From the NCBI GenBank assembly GCA_036136335.1, contig JAYZQT010000056.1, positions 1-64,000 of the forward strand: 64,000 nt of DNA. Reading direction: 5' to 3'. This stretch comes from JAYZQT01 sp036136335. Its GTDB lineage: Bacteria; Pseudomonadota; Alphaproteobacteria; MPNO01; UBA830. The position numbers and the translations under genes are program-made. Shown here piece after piece: positions 1 through 9,193 of this stretch. Below the pieces are notes generated by a model. The model did not search any database and was not told the origin of the DNA. It was given only the letters and a program-made list of their open reading frames with translations. Every line of letters starts with the position of its first letter. The first letter of the stretch is position 1.

Positions 1-18
1 TTATCTGCCTATTCTCCC

Positions 19-561
19 TTACATATCTTTCTCATCATCACTCAATACAGTAGCGCCCGGTACAATAATGCCGGAACAATTCTTTTTTTGTGTGTTTTGG
101 TTGGCCATGCATTTTAATTGTTCAAGCCTTTTAAGCCCTTCAAGCTTTCGGGCGGATTCGTCCGCAAGTTTCTTTTTTTGTCTTATATTTTCGATAAGGG
201 AAAGGTTTTTAAACTTACATTGTCCTATCACCTTCTGGAGATTCATAACCCTTCCCGACTTATATTCAAAAATTAAGTGCCGGAATCCAAAACCCTTTCC
301 AAACTTTTGGTGGGTAACCGGATGTTTGTTTGCGCCCGTCATAGCGGAGTAACCCCATGTAATATCGATCTCGCCATATTTTCCCATTTTCTGAACGCCA
401 TTTTGGGGTCTAAACCGAAACGTTGCTGGTTTTTCTTCATCGCTGAAACTTTGACCCTTAAATTTAGTACAAACCACTTCGATCATATCCGCCGTATTTC
501 CAACGGCAGGCATTAAAGCGATCATCATAAACCCAAGTAGCAGTGCTAAAACTTTTCCCAT
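19..561 (-). CDS. Hypothetical secreted protein
   Basis: A 180-residue protein I do not recognise. Residues 1-24 form a clear Sec-type signal peptide: a Lys near the start, a Leu/Met/Ala-rich core, then VGNTA before the mature Asp-Met. The mature part has two cysteines (C31 and one near residue 115) and a Lys/Glu/Leu-rich helical stretch at about 125-150, followed by two more cysteines in the C-terminal 35 residues. This suggests a small periplasmic protein with possible disulfides. A short signal-peptide-like ORF lies just upstream on the same strand, and no metabolic neighbour links it to the Mo-hydroxylase genes. No function is inferred. Confidence 0.65.
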   Translation of the reverse strand: MGKVLALLLGFMMIALMPAVGNTADMIEVVCTKFKGQSFSDEEKPATFRFRPQNGVQKMGKYGEIDITWGYSAMTGANKHPVTHQKFGKGFGFRHLIFEYKSGRVMNLQKVIGQCKFKNLSLIENIRQKKKLADESARKLEGLKRLEQLKCMANQNTQKKNCSGIIVPGATVLSDDEKDM

Positions 562-585
562 AGCGACGTACTCCGAAAATCTGAT

Positions 586-678
586 TCAGTTTAATTCGTT
601 AGTGTGTTTCTTAGTTCCATCGGCACTTCCAACAAGAAGAGAAAAGGTCACACAAAGGGCAGTAATAAACCTTTTCAT
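586..678 (-). CDS. Short signal-peptide-like ORF, probably a truncated secreted protein
   Basis: Thirty codons starting MKRFITALCVTF and ending at a TGA just before the secreted hypothetical gene. The N terminus (Lys-Arg, hydrophobic core, GSADG) looks like a Sec signal peptide, and AGGA precedes the ATG by about eight bases. The mature part is only about ten residues. It is either a remnant of a secreted-protein gene that lost its body or a chance ORF. Seen by translation only; no family is recognised. Confidence 0.25.
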   Translation of the reverse strand: MKRFITALCVTFSLLVGSADGTKKHTNELN

Positions 679-978
679 AACCAAATCCTGACATACTTCA
701 GGGTGCCTGTGAATTGCATATCGGGTCAGCCTCCAGAGCCTATCCAGGATGCCCTGAGATTAGTCTGTGTGAGTCTCATGGGTGTATTTGATCGTGGTCT
801 CATACCTCTCAGAGATGCCTCTCCAGAGTCACTGTAGGCCTACTGTGAGTCCGTAGAAAAAGTCATCAGTAATGATATGGGTGTATGGTTATTATTATTG
901 TTATGACCCCAGTTTAAGGGCTAGGTTCTCCGCCTACACTTTGGTCACAGTTTATTATTTGTAGAAAAATATCAGCCA
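679..978. other. Intergenic stretch without a convincing gene
   Basis: Between the short secreted ORF and the end of the Mo-hydroxylase operon. It has stop codons in all frames apart from short chance ORFs. It contains a 10-bp palindrome GTAGGCCTAC near 833-842 and two copies of ATGGGTGTAT about 100 bases apart. No clear terminator for either flanking minus-strand unit was seen. Confidence 0.4.
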
Positions 979-3363
979 TCAGCCGACTCCCTCAAAATAA
1001 GCAGCAACTTCGTTCCACCTTACGGGTGTGGAATTCAGTTCAGCGTTGAAGGGGCGTAACGCATCGCATACGGCATTTGCGATCACCACAGGAGGTGCAA
1101 TCGCGCCACCCTCGCCGAGGCCTTTGACGCCAAAGGCGTTTAGCGGTGATGGTGTTTCCATGTGCAGCACGGTGATTGGGGGAACGTCGGAGGCTGATGG
1201 CAGCAGATAGTCCATCAGACTTCCGGTCAGAAGTTGCCCCTGTTCATCATATGCCAGCTCTTCCAGCATGCCACCGCCAAGCCCTTGTACCAGTCCCCCC
1301 TTTACCTGTCCGTCGGCGAGGCCAGGGTTGACCAGTACGCCGGCATCGTGAACCTCAACATATTTTTCAATGTCGAACTGGCCTGTTTCGGGGTCTATTT
1401 CTACAATCGCGGCGTTAGCGGCGTATGCCCAAGTAACCGTCGGTGGCTCGTAATAAGACGTAGATTCTAAACCTGCGGACACCCCTTTGGGGAGTTGATT
1501 GTCCCACCCGGGCTTGCCGGCCCGCGCGATATTGCGATAGGTAACGTGCATATCCGGAACACCTTTCACACCAATTCCGCTGTCACGAAGTTCTAGGTCG
1601 CTTTCTGAAGCTTCCAGCAAATTAGCGGCGATCGCGAAGACCTTTTCATGCACTTCATCGGTTGCACGTTTGATGGCACCGGAAGCCGTCACTGTGCTGC
1701 GACTAGCGATGGTACCGTACCCTTGGCTGACCTGTGAGGTGTCGGCAACAGTTACAAACACGTCCTCGATCGGAACGTGCCACATATCGGCGGCAAACTG
1801 GGCGAATATTGTTTTGTGGCCCTGACCCTGCGGGCATGCACCGGTCGCCACCATAATCTTGCCTGTGGGATCAATCTTGACGGTTGCCCCTTCGAACGGA
1901 CCTACACCGGTACCTTCTACATAGCAACCGAGACCCAACCCAAGGTAGCGGCCTTCCGTGAGCGCAGCCTTTTGTCGTTGGCGAATCGTTTCTAGCCCTC
2001 CGAGTTCATCTATTGCTCGCCGAAGCGCCTCGGGATAGTCGCCGCTATCGTAAACCATCGGCACGCCGTCCCTATAAGTCAGACCGACATCGTAGGGCAG
2101 TTTTTCTGGCGGGATCATGTTGCGGAATCGAACTTCGGCCGGGTCCAAATCTAGTTGGTTTGCCACCAGATCGACCAGGCGTTCCATGGCAAAGACAACC
2201 TCGGGTCGTCCGGCTCCTCGATAGGGGGCGTTGGGTGTCCGGTTGGTGAGCACAATCTTGCAATCCGTTTCGTAGTGCGGAATATCGTAGGGGCCAAGCA
2301 TATGGGCGATAGAATTGCCGGCGATCCCAGCGCCGACCGGCGTATATGCGCCGGAATCCACCAAGAAAGAGCTTGTGAGTGCAAGTATGCGGCCGTTGTC
2401 ATCGAAACCGATCTCTACATCATAGATATTGTCGCGGGAATGAGCTGCGTTCAGGATGTGTTCGTGCCGGTCCTCAATCCATTTGACCGGCCTTCCAAGT
2501 TTTTTGGCCAGCCAGGCGACAACAATCTCTTCCGGGTACACATGACCCTTTCCCCCAAAACCGCCGCCGACATCAGGCGCGATGCAGCGGATACTTTCTT
2601 CCGGCATGCCGAGTGCCGTGGAAACTTCTCGTCGGACCCAGTGGACGACCTGTGTGGACGACCAGACCGTCAGCGTATCGGTCCGGCCGTCATACTCCGC
2701 GACTACCCCCCTGCATTCCATCGGCATAGCGGCATAACGGTGATGGACAAAACGCCGGCTTAACCGGTTCGGTGCCGATCCCATGGCGGCAGCACCGCCC
2801 CCTTTCATTGTGTGCAGGAACGCCGCCACATTTCGGCCGAGCTGTTCATGTACTGTCGCGGCACCATCAGCAATAGCAGCTTCAGCGTTGGCCAGCGGTT
2901 GCAATGGCTGAAGATCTGAATGAATCATTTCCAGTGCGTCTTCGGCAATATAGCGGCTTTCTGCAACTGCCAGTGCATATGCTTCGCCGACATAGCGTAC
3001 TTTATCGTCGGGAATGAGGGGTTGATCGGGTATCAGAATGTCCGTGTCCACCCGATCGCGCCACCCCTGCGGGGTGACCACCTGCATTCCGTTGATCGGT
3101 GGTAATTCCGCTGAAACGTCAGCGCCTGACGCAGCAAACACCACACCGTCGAGGGCTTGTGCCTCCGCCAAATCGATTGTGCCTATTCTTGCGTGAGGCA
3201 AGGGACTGCGTGCAAACGCGGCATGCACCATCCCGGGCAATTGTATGTCGGCGACAAATGTTCCGCTTCCCAACAGCAGGTTTTTATCTTCTCGACGGGG
3301 TACCGATTGGCCAATATAACCACCGGACTGACGTGGGGAGTAGTCTAGACTGCCGTCAACCAT
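979..3363 (-). CDS. Xanthine dehydrogenase family molybdopterin-binding subunit (CoxL-like, form II)
   Basis: A 794-residue large subunit of a molybdenum hydroxylase, which inserts a water-derived oxygen into a C-H bond of a heterocycle or aldehyde. Seen: an N-terminal a/b hammerhead region (RREDKNLLLGSGTF), GGGFGGKG of the first Mo-pterin domain, the active-site loop PYRGAGRPE and, near the C terminus, GLGEGGAIAPP with the catalytic Glu. The loop is AYRGAGR-like, not the AYRCSFR of genuine CO dehydrogenase, so a CO-oxidising role is unlikely. Last gene of an operon: its start overlaps the stop of the 2Fe-2S gene by 8 nt, and the FAD subunit lies upstream. The substrate cannot be read from the sequence. 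Confidence 0.9.
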   Translation of the reverse strand: MVDGSLDYSPRQSGGYIGQSVPRREDKNLLLGSGTFVADIQLPGMVHAAFARSPLPHARIGTIDLAEAQALDGVVFAASGADVSAELPPINGMQVVTPQGWRDRVDTDILIPDQPLIPDDKVRYVGEAYALAVAESRYIAEDALEMIHSDLQPLQPLANAEAAIADGAATVHEQLGRNVAAFLHTMKGGGAAAMGSAPNRLSRRFVHHRYAAMPMECRGVVAEYDGRTDTLTVWSSTQVVHWVRREVSTALGMPEESIRCIAPDVGGGFGGKGHVYPEEIVVAWLAKKLGRPVKWIEDRHEHILNAAHSRDNIYDVEIGFDDNGRILALTSSFLVDSGAYTPVGAGIAGNSIAHMLGPYDIPHYETDCKIVLTNRTPNAPYRGAGRPEVVFAMERLVDLVANQLDLDPAEVRFRNMIPPEKLPYDVGLTYRDGVPMVYDSGDYPEALRRAIDELGGLETIRQRQKAALTEGRYLGLGLGCYVEGTGVGPFEGATVKIDPTGKIMVATGACPQGQGHKTIFAQFAADMWHVPIEDVFVTVADTSQVSQGYGTIASRSTVTASGAIKRATDEVHEKVFAIAANLLEASESDLELRDSGIGVKGVPDMHVTYRNIARAGKPGWDNQLPKGVSAGLESTSYYEPPTVTWAYAANAAIVEIDPETGQFDIEKYVEVHDAGVLVNPGLADGQVKGGLVQGLGGGMLEELAYDEQGQLLTGSLMDYLLPSASDVPPITVLHMETPSPLNAFGVKGLGEGGAIAPPVVIANAVCDALRPFNAELNSTPVRWNEVAAYFEGVG

Positions 3364-3850
3364 CGGATCCGCCGTCGCGATGGTACTGCCGCGCGTAAGC
3401 CTCTACCGACTTCACAATTCCTTCGTATCCGGTGCAGCGGCAGAGGACAGCTGACATACCCACACGAATCTCTTCGATGGTCAGCCTTTTATGACTATGT
3501 ACCAGATCAATCGCCGTCATTAGAACCCCTGGTGTGCAAAACCCGCATTGGAGGGCTCGGTGTTCCGAAAACAGTTTCTGCAATGGATGCATCTCCCTGT
3601 TCTCTGCCAATCCCTCTATTGTTTGAAGTTCCGCGCCATCAATCTGCAACGCAAACATCAGACAAGAGCGTGCTGCTTGGTCATTGACGATCACTGTGCA
3701 GGCCCCACAAACGCCATGTTCGCAACCCACATGAGTACCAGTCAATTGCAGGCAATCGCGTAGAAAGTCGACCAATAGCATACGCGCGTCGGCATCGGCG
3801 ACCCGTGTTTCGCCGTTGATCTTTGCGCTTATGGTGTGCCGGTGTGTCAT
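3356..3850 (-). CDS. 2Fe-2S subunit of molybdenum hydroxylase (CoxS-like)
   Basis: A 164-residue electron-transfer subunit with two [2Fe-2S] clusters. The N-terminal plant-ferredoxin-like domain has CEHGVCGAC plus a further Cys in ARSCLMF. The C-terminal helical domain has CGFCTPG and CRCTGYE, the full ligand set of the family. It passes electrons from the Mo centre of the large subunit to the FAD subunit. The start overlaps the end of the FAD-subunit gene by 4 nt (ATGA), so translation is coupled. Length is normal (about 155-165). Confidence 0.93.
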   Translation of the reverse strand: MTHRHTISAKINGETRVADADARMLLVDFLRDCLQLTGTHVGCEHGVCGACTVIVNDQAARSCLMFALQIDGAELQTIEGLAENREMHPLQKLFSEHRALQCGFCTPGVLMTAIDLVHSHKRLTIEEIRVGMSAVLCRCTGYEGIVKSVEAYARQYHRDGGSDG

Positions 3851-4719
3851 CTCGTTCGAGGTGCTCGTTCGGCCGCTTTTAGAAGCGCGCGTTTGGTCAT
3901 TACCCCAGCCAGTTTACGGCGGTAATCCGCAGTGGCATGCACATCTCCGTCGGGATCGACCTCTGCTCGGGCTGCACGTTCCGCGGTGGAGAGACCATTT
4001 TCGCTTAGACCGTGAGCTAGTATAACCGATTCGGACTTCGATAACCGCACCGGCGCCGCGCCAACGCCACATGCGGCGAGGCGCACATTGATAATGGCTT
4101 CTCCATCAAATTCGATTTGCGCTGCTACCCCGGCGAGGGCAAAATCGCCCTGTCGGCGCGAAAGTTCGACAAAGGCTCCACCGGCCGTGCGTGGGGTCTT
4201 GGGGACGATTATTTCAGTGAGGATTTCATCGGGAGCAAGCGTCGTACTTAGCACGCCTTCGAAGAAATCTGCCGCATCTATACGGCGTTCCCCGCGTAAA
4301 GATTTTGCGATTAGTGTTGCATCAAGAGCCAGCATCGTTGCTGGATACTCGGCTGCCGGGTCTGCGTTGGCAATGCTCCCGCCAATTGTACCTCGGCTGC
4401 GGATTGGAAGATGGCCGATCTGCAGAGTAGCATCATGTAGCACAGGCGTGGTGTCGCGGACGAGATCGCTGTTCTCGATTGTACGTTCCCGGGTCATGGC
4501 GCCGATAGAGAGATGATCACCGCCGTCGCAGATATAGGAAAGATCGGGAATACGGTTTAGGTCGATTAATACGGTGGGTCGCGCCAGCCTGAAGTTCATC
4601 ATGGGCACCAGGCTTTGCCCACCCGCTAGCAGACGGGTATCTGGGCCGTTTTCACCAAGCATCGCCAACGCGTCCTGGATATTCGTTGGTGAAAGATAGT
4701 GGAAAGAGGCCGGTTTCAA
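3847..4719 (-). CDS. FAD-binding subunit of molybdenum hydroxylase (CoxM-like)
   Basis: A 290-residue FAD subunit of the same three-part hydroxylase. It shows both signature FAD-binding loops, AGGQSLVPMMNFRLARP (about residues 32-48) and TIGGSIANADPAAE (about 112-125), and the family C-terminal domain. First gene of the operon FAD / 2Fe-2S / Mo subunit, read leftwards. About 410 nt upstream lies a divergent TauD-type dioxygenase gene, so the two units may share a control region. A second, different set of the same three subunits is at 34-37.7 kb. Confidence 0.92.
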   Translation of the reverse strand: MKPASFHYLSPTNIQDALAMLGENGPDTRLLAGGQSLVPMMNFRLARPTVLIDLNRIPDLSYICDGGDHLSIGAMTRERTIENSDLVRDTTPVLHDATLQIGHLPIRSRGTIGGSIANADPAAEYPATMLALDATLIAKSLRGERRIDAADFFEGVLSTTLAPDEILTEIIVPKTPRTAGGAFVELSRRQGDFALAGVAAQIEFDGEAIINVRLAACGVGAAPVRLSKSESVILAHGLSENGLSTAERAARAEVDPDGDVHATADYRRKLAGVMTKRALLKAAERAPRTR

Positions 4720-5130
4720 ATTAATTGTCCTGTTCGTTAGTTTCCTATCGATTATTGGGCCATGTATTTTGTACTAGGTCAATTGCCACCAATTAGAGTG
4801 TTGCAGCGCGGTGCTCCTCGGAGTTTCTTCAAACGGTCATTGTGAAGAACGTGTGTGAGGAGGACTATTTATCCTGTGAAGACGTTCGCACAGGTCGGTG
4901 CTGGGCTATTTTACATCAATATTTTCAAATCATCTTTCTTGTTGATGTTAGTTATCGTTTCATTTTCACTTTTGCGGTTTCATCCGAAGCGCAAACCAGC
5001 CGGAGATTAGTACTGTGGGGGTATATTTTGTGTATGGTCTCCATAAAAATGAAGGCAGCTAGGAAGTATAGGCTATTGGTATTTTATGCAGCAGCAGGGG
5101 TATAAAGGCATAAATACCCAGGAGCCGTAA
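4720..5130. promoter_or_regulatory. Divergent intergenic control region
   Basis: 411 nt between the Mo-hydroxylase operon (leftward) and the TauD-type gene (rightward), with no gene-like ORF. It should hold both promoters. Just before the dioxygenase ribosome-binding site (CAGGAG at about 5119-5124) there is a small inverted repeat, GGGTAT at 5098-5103 and ATACCC at 5114-5119, which could form a leader hairpin touching the ribosome-binding site. No regulator gene is adjacent. Confidence 0.4.
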
Positions 5131-6102
5131 ATGGACCAGTTTACAGAACGGACGACTGAGCCGACTTCTTCCACCATCACCGTAAAACAGTTGGGACCTC
5201 ACGCAGGCGCAGAAATCCACGGCATAAATACGGCTGATTCCCTCAGTGAAATCGATGTTCAAACCATCAAAGATGCTTTGATGGACCATGGTGTAATTAT
5301 CTTCCGCAACCAAGACATAACGCGGGAGCAACAAGCCAAGTTCGGAGCTCAATTCGGGGATCTCACTGTTCATCCCATTTCCCCTCACCTCAACGAAATG
5401 CCTGAGATGATTGTCCTCGACAATGACGGCGATAATCCGCCGCTCGCGACAGATGTCTGGCATACCGACGAAATGTTTCGTCTCGACCCGCCAATGGGTA
5501 CTATCCTGCGGGCAATCATCGTACCCCGGCTCGGTGGCGACACTATATTTTCCAGCATGACAGCCGCCTTCGAAGGTCTCAGCAATCAGATCCAGTCTTT
5601 CATCTCCGGCCTGGAAGCGGTGAATGATTTCAAAAATTTCAAGAGGCTTTATGGCAACAGCCCTGACCACCGCAAACGACTCGGCGAGATGATGGACAGG
5701 TTTCCCAATCCGGTCCATCCGGTAGTTCGAATTCATCCCGTAACCGGCAAAAAAGCTCTCTATGTCAGCCCGCAATTTACCCTCGCCATTAAGGGTATGA
5801 AGCTTGATGAGAGCGATGCTTTGCTTGAGATGCTCTACCGGCAAATCACTATTCCTGAATACCAATTCCGCATTCATTGGCAGGAAAACATGATGGCCTT
5901 CTGGGACAACCGAACCGTCCAGCATTATGCGGCGCGGGACTATTTGCCTGATCGTCGCAAAATGGAGCGGGTTACGCTAAAAGGGGATAGGCCTTTTGGC
6001 CCAATGGGAAAATCATACTCAACTCTGGACGACGATGCCCGGATAGACCCCATCCTGGAAGCATATCAAAATGCTCCAAAGGTGCGAGAAAAGCCTACGT
6101 AA
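5131..6102 (+). CDS. TauD/TfdA family 2-oxoglutarate-dependent dioxygenase
   Basis: A 323-residue Fe(II)/2-oxoglutarate oxygenase of the taurine/2,4-D dioxygenase family, which hydroxylates an aliphatic carbon next to a sulfonate, ether or carboxylate. Seen: the metal HxD motif WHTDEMF (H111, D113), the distal His in NRTVQHYAARDY (H265) and the 2-oxoglutarate-binding Arg 15 residues later (R280). The N terminus has LGPHAGAEIHGI, typical of the family. CAGGAG precedes the ATG. Length is slightly above TauD (about 285), with a tail after the last Arg. The substrate is not predictable. It is divergent from the first Mo-hydroxylase operon. Confidence 0.9.
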   Translation: MDQFTERTTEPTSSTITVKQLGPHAGAEIHGINTADSLSEIDVQTIKDALMDHGVIIFRNQDITREQQAKFGAQFGDLTVHPISPHLNEMPEMIVLDNDGDNPPLATDVWHTDEMFRLDPPMGTILRAIIVPRLGGDTIFSSMTAAFEGLSNQIQSFISGLEAVNDFKNFKRLYGNSPDHRKRLGEMMDRFPNPVHPVVRIHPVTGKKALYVSPQFTLAIKGMKLDESDALLEMLYRQITIPEYQFRIHWQENMMAFWDNRTVQHYAARDYLPDRRKMERVTLKGDRPFGPMGKSYSTLDDDARIDPILEAYQNAPKVREKPT

Positions 6103-6194
6103 CCGGGCGTAAATGGCATTTGTCACATTTTATCAGCGGCGTCAGAATCCGAGATCATTAATCGCTCTTCATTCAGCTTTGGTCCGTAGAGGCC

Positions 6195-7097
6195 CTATCG
6201 AAGATTTTGAGATAGAAACTTTCTGATCTCTTTTACGGAAATATCGAATGCCTTTTGTTGAAAGGCCTTTGGGAAATTTCCAACCGACGGATGATATTTT
6301 TCTCTGTAGCTGCCTAATTCATCAAATTTTCTGTATGCCCCTTCAAAACCAAGCACTTTTATATCCCCGGAATAGCCCGCTGATAAAAGAGTCTGATACG
6401 CCTCACCGGATTCCAGTGTGTCCGCTTTTCCGTAAAGTATAAGTGTGGGTTGCTCAATAGGACCGGTTCGAGACCATTCTGGCTTATCCACAATATATTT
6501 CAGGTTGGGGTAGAATGCGATCGTGGCCTTGAAACCTCCGTTTGGAAGTGACAACCGTCCTGCCACTTTCTGTGCAAACAGAGCTGCGGTTCCTCCCCAC
6601 GACCAGCCAATAAGGCCGATCTTCTTTTTCTTGGCATATGGTTTTCCTGATAACCACTGGTATGCTGCAACAGCATCCATAACTCTTTGCCGGGGACTTA
6701 CATACTGCCAATTCCTCATTATTTCGCCACGGGCCTTATCGTCATCGCCGGACTCAACCTCACATAGAAGACCCCTTGTGCAGTAATGATCAATAAATAA
6801 AACGGCGTACCCTTTTCTGGAAATTTCTTTTGCCCACCAGAGTTGATATGGAAAAATTCCACCGGCTCCGTGCAAGGCTATTACTGCCGGGTAAGGCCCC
6901 TCACCTTTGGGTTTGTATAAATAGGCATCAAGCTCCTTTCCGTCACCCCGAGATATACCCTCTATTTGTATTTTTTGGCTGCCTTCTAACGCTTTGTCGT
7001 ATTCTTGAAAGCTTACCGCAACGGCCGTGCTTGAATTAGCTATAACGGCAAATATACAGGATAGGATAATAGGAATGGCATTTAGTTTATTGATCAT
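6195..7097 (-). CDS. Exported dienelactone hydrolase family protein
   Basis: A 300-residue alpha/beta hydrolase with a Sec signal peptide (MINKLNAIPIILSCIFAV, cleavage near AVA-VSF), so probably periplasmic. The fold core is visible: ALHGAGGIFPYQLWWA (oxyanion region), the nucleophile elbow GWSWGG, an acidic residue in LYGKADTLE and a late His in EKYHPSVG. The nucleophile is Ser, not the Cys of true dienelactone hydrolase, so an esterase or peptidase-like activity is as likely. A good ribosome-binding site (AAGGTGAT) precedes the ATG. Convergent with the TauD-type gene; no operon partner. Confidence 0.85.
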   Translation of the reverse strand: MINKLNAIPIILSCIFAVIANSSTAVAVSFQEYDKALEGSQKIQIEGISRGDGKELDAYLYKPKGEGPYPAVIALHGAGGIFPYQLWWAKEISRKGYAVLFIDHYCTRGLLCEVESGDDDKARGEIMRNWQYVSPRQRVMDAVAAYQWLSGKPYAKKKKIGLIGWSWGGTAALFAQKVAGRLSLPNGGFKATIAFYPNLKYIVDKPEWSRTGPIEQPTLILYGKADTLESGEAYQTLLSAGYSGDIKVLGFEGAYRKFDELGSYREKYHPSVGNFPKAFQQKAFDISVKEIRKFLSQNLR

Positions 7098-7216
7098 TTT
7101 ATCACCTTATGAATTTTTTTATGAATCGAGTGTAGTGCAGGCGGCCCAAACTGGGAATAACTCTCCAAATTTTTTCAACGCTGTGTGACACTTAAGATGT
7201 CGACATGTAAGGCAGT

Positions 7217-7542
7217 GATGAACAAAAACGATGGCGCGACAGGGTGGTCGGCCAATTGCGTGCCAGAGATGGGGTAGCGCATGAGATACTTGAGGACGGC
7301 CGGAACGCCTTCGAGATCTCTCAGAATGGCCAAAACAGAACCATGTTTCTGGGCGGGGCAGCGAGGGACAAGTCTATGTGGGAATGAAGCCTTCGCTGAG
7401 GGCGCCGACGCCAGGTATGCTTGCGGCGCGGGCAAAAAAGAACGGGTTTAATGCCTGGCGGGGGGTATGGCGCATAATTCGGCAGGCGGAGCAATCACTT
7501 GATGCCGAGTTCGAGCTCATCCAAGTGCGCGATTATTACTGA
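7217..7542 (+). pseudogene. Frameshifted gene remnant, family not recognised
   Basis: Two overlapping plus-strand frames read like one protein split by a frameshift. Frame one (7217-7387) gives a coding-looking stretch with GQLRARDGVAHEILEDGR and ends MFLGGAARDKSMWE-stop. Frame two (7294-7542) continues GMKPSLRAPTPGMLAARAK, then FNAWRGVWRIIRQAEQ, and stops after VRDYY. There is no plausible start codon and a stop lies just upstream, so the 5' part is missing as well. I do not recognise the family. The rest of the 7098-7721 gap shows nothing else. Confidence 0.4.
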
Positions 7543-7721
7543 ACGGAATTTCGATTGGTGGTTCATTTGTGAAGAAATACATCCGAGGTTCAAACGGGCA
7601 TGAAATTCCGACCGGATTAAACTTGATATAATTTTTGCGTGTGCCTGCTAAATATGTTTTACCCGGTCCCAGCACCTTGTTCGGGATTTTCGTTCCTATT
7701 CGGGAGCCTCTTTCTTCGTGA

Positions 7722-9173
7722 TCAGGTGTAGACGGGCGGCGGCGCAAAGCCGCGAAACCCCTGTTCCAGCATCTCGGCAAGCGTGATGCAGCGCCGATCG
7801 TGACCTTCTGGTCCGATGATCTGCATGCCGATAGGCAATCCCTCTCGGCTCAAACCCGCCGGTGCCAGCGTTGCCGGCAGATAGGCTGCCGAGGCCAGGC
7901 CAATCCAGAAATACGTATCCGATATGGGCCGCTGCGCGTTGTCGACGTCAAGATACTGGTTCTCTTTGGCAATACCGCGAATGTGCGGAAAAGCAGGTGT
8001 TGCCATCATCGGGACGATCAACGCATCAACATTGCCAAAGAAACCGCGCCACAGGATGCGCAATCTTGATCGCTGGTCATTGGCGTGCAACCAGGCTTGA
8101 TGACGTTGGCTGATGCTCCGCAGCATTACCGGACCGTAAGTATTGTCAGAAAGATCATATCCGGCGGCTTGCCTGGCTGCAGCATCTGCTTCTGCGGCAG
8201 ATTTCCACCCGGACGTCGCACCACGGAGAACGTTAAGATAGAGTTGCCACATTTCTCCGCTTGGAAGTGGCAGGGGGGGGTTTCGCAGGACGGTTGCGCC
8301 TTCCGTTTCGAGATGATTGGCAACGTCTTCGATGGAGCTGCTGGTGTCATTATCGACAGGATAGGTTGTGTCGTTCGTGATCACAGCAATGCGGAAATCC
8401 TGCATACTGGTGCGGGTTTCGTTGGGCAGATCGAGTCGCCAAGCCCCGGGGGCTTCTGGATCGGCGCCCGCAATTAGGTCAAGTGCAACACGAAGGTCTT
8501 CAGCCCGGCGCGCAAGCGGACCGCCGACCAGGAGATCCATCTCCGCGTCATCGGGTCTCAAGGAGTGCCCGCGCAGCGGCACGATGCCGTATGTCGGCTT
8601 GTGGCCATAGATGCCACAGAAATGCGCAGGTACGCGGATAGACCCGCCAATATCGCTGCCGATTTCCAACCCTGTGAGACCAGCTGCCAGGGCTGCTGAG
8701 GCACCACCTGATGAACCGCCAGGAGAGCGAGCGCCGTCCCACGGGTTGACGGTGTCTCCATATATCTCATTGAAGGATTGCCAGTCGGAGAGATCGAGTG
8801 GAACATTGGTCTTTCCCATGATTATCGCGCCCGCGCCCTTGAGTCGCTCAACTGCCAGCGCGTCGCGGGTAGCCCTGTGATTCCGCCTATCCGGCCGGCC
8901 GAAGGTCGACGGATGCCCCGCGAGGTCGAAGGACTCTTTTACGGTCATTGGCACACCGTGTAATTGGCCGGCTACGTTACCGATTGCAAACGCTGAATCG
9001 GCGGCCTTTGCCGCCTCCCGCGCTGCTTCCATGTCGCATACAACGATAGCGTTCAGCCCGGGATTGAACCGGTCGATACGATCGAGATAGAGGTCTAGAG
9101 CTTCAACGCACGATATTTCCTTTCGGCGGATCGCGTTGGCGAGTTCCAGAGCGCCTTTGTAATAAAGGTCCAT
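7722..9173 (-). CDS. Amidase (amidase-signature family)
   Basis: A 483-residue amidase-signature hydrolase that cleaves C-N bonds of amides or carbamates by a Ser-cisSer-Lys triad. Seen: catalytic Lys in GVPMTVKESFDL, the Gly/Ser-rich signature SPGGSSGGASAALAAGL with the cis-Ser, and the nucleophile Ser in GSDIGGSIRVPAHFCG. A longer reading begins at 9224 inside the upstream gene. I chose the internal ATG (9171-9173, MDLYYKG) because it lies about 20 nt after the stop of the YciI gene and fits the family N terminus. It probably forms a two-gene operon with that gene. The substrate is unknown. Confidence 0.9.
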   Translation of the reverse strand: MDLYYKGALELANAIRRKEISCVEALDLYLDRIDRFNPGLNAIVVCDMEAAREAAKAADSAFAIGNVAGQLHGVPMTVKESFDLAGHPSTFGRPDRRNHRATRDALAVERLKGAGAIIMGKTNVPLDLSDWQSFNEIYGDTVNPWDGARSPGGSSGGASAALAAGLTGLEIGSDIGGSIRVPAHFCGIYGHKPTYGIVPLRGHSLRPDDAEMDLLVGGPLARRAEDLRVALDLIAGADPEAPGAWRLDLPNETRTSMQDFRIAVITNDTTYPVDNDTSSSIEDVANHLETEGATVLRNPPLPLPSGEMWQLYLNVLRGATSGWKSAAEADAAARQAAGYDLSDNTYGPVMLRSISQRHQAWLHANDQRSRLRILWRGFFGNVDALIVPMMATPAFPHIRGIAKENQYLDVDNAQRPISDTYFWIGLASAAYLPATLAPAGLSREGLPIGMQIIGPEGHDRRCITLAEMLEQGFRGFAPPPVYT

Positions 9174-9193
9174 CTTAAATATCTTTCCATCGA

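Noticed and set aside
604..837. 77-codon ORF on the plus strand
   Set aside because: No ribosome-binding site, no protein-like pattern, overlaps a signal-peptide-like reading on the other strand.
2155..2763. 202-codon ORF on the plus strand
   Set aside because: Antisense to the Mo-hydroxylase large subunit, which carries the conserved motifs.
979..4719. Genuine CO dehydrogenase
   Set aside because: The active-site loop is RGAGR rather than AYRCSFR and there is no cox accessory gene set next to it.
5059..5925. 288-codon ORF on the minus strand
   Set aside because: Lies fully antisense to the TauD-type gene, which has all catalytic motifs; the reverse frame has no recognisable domain.
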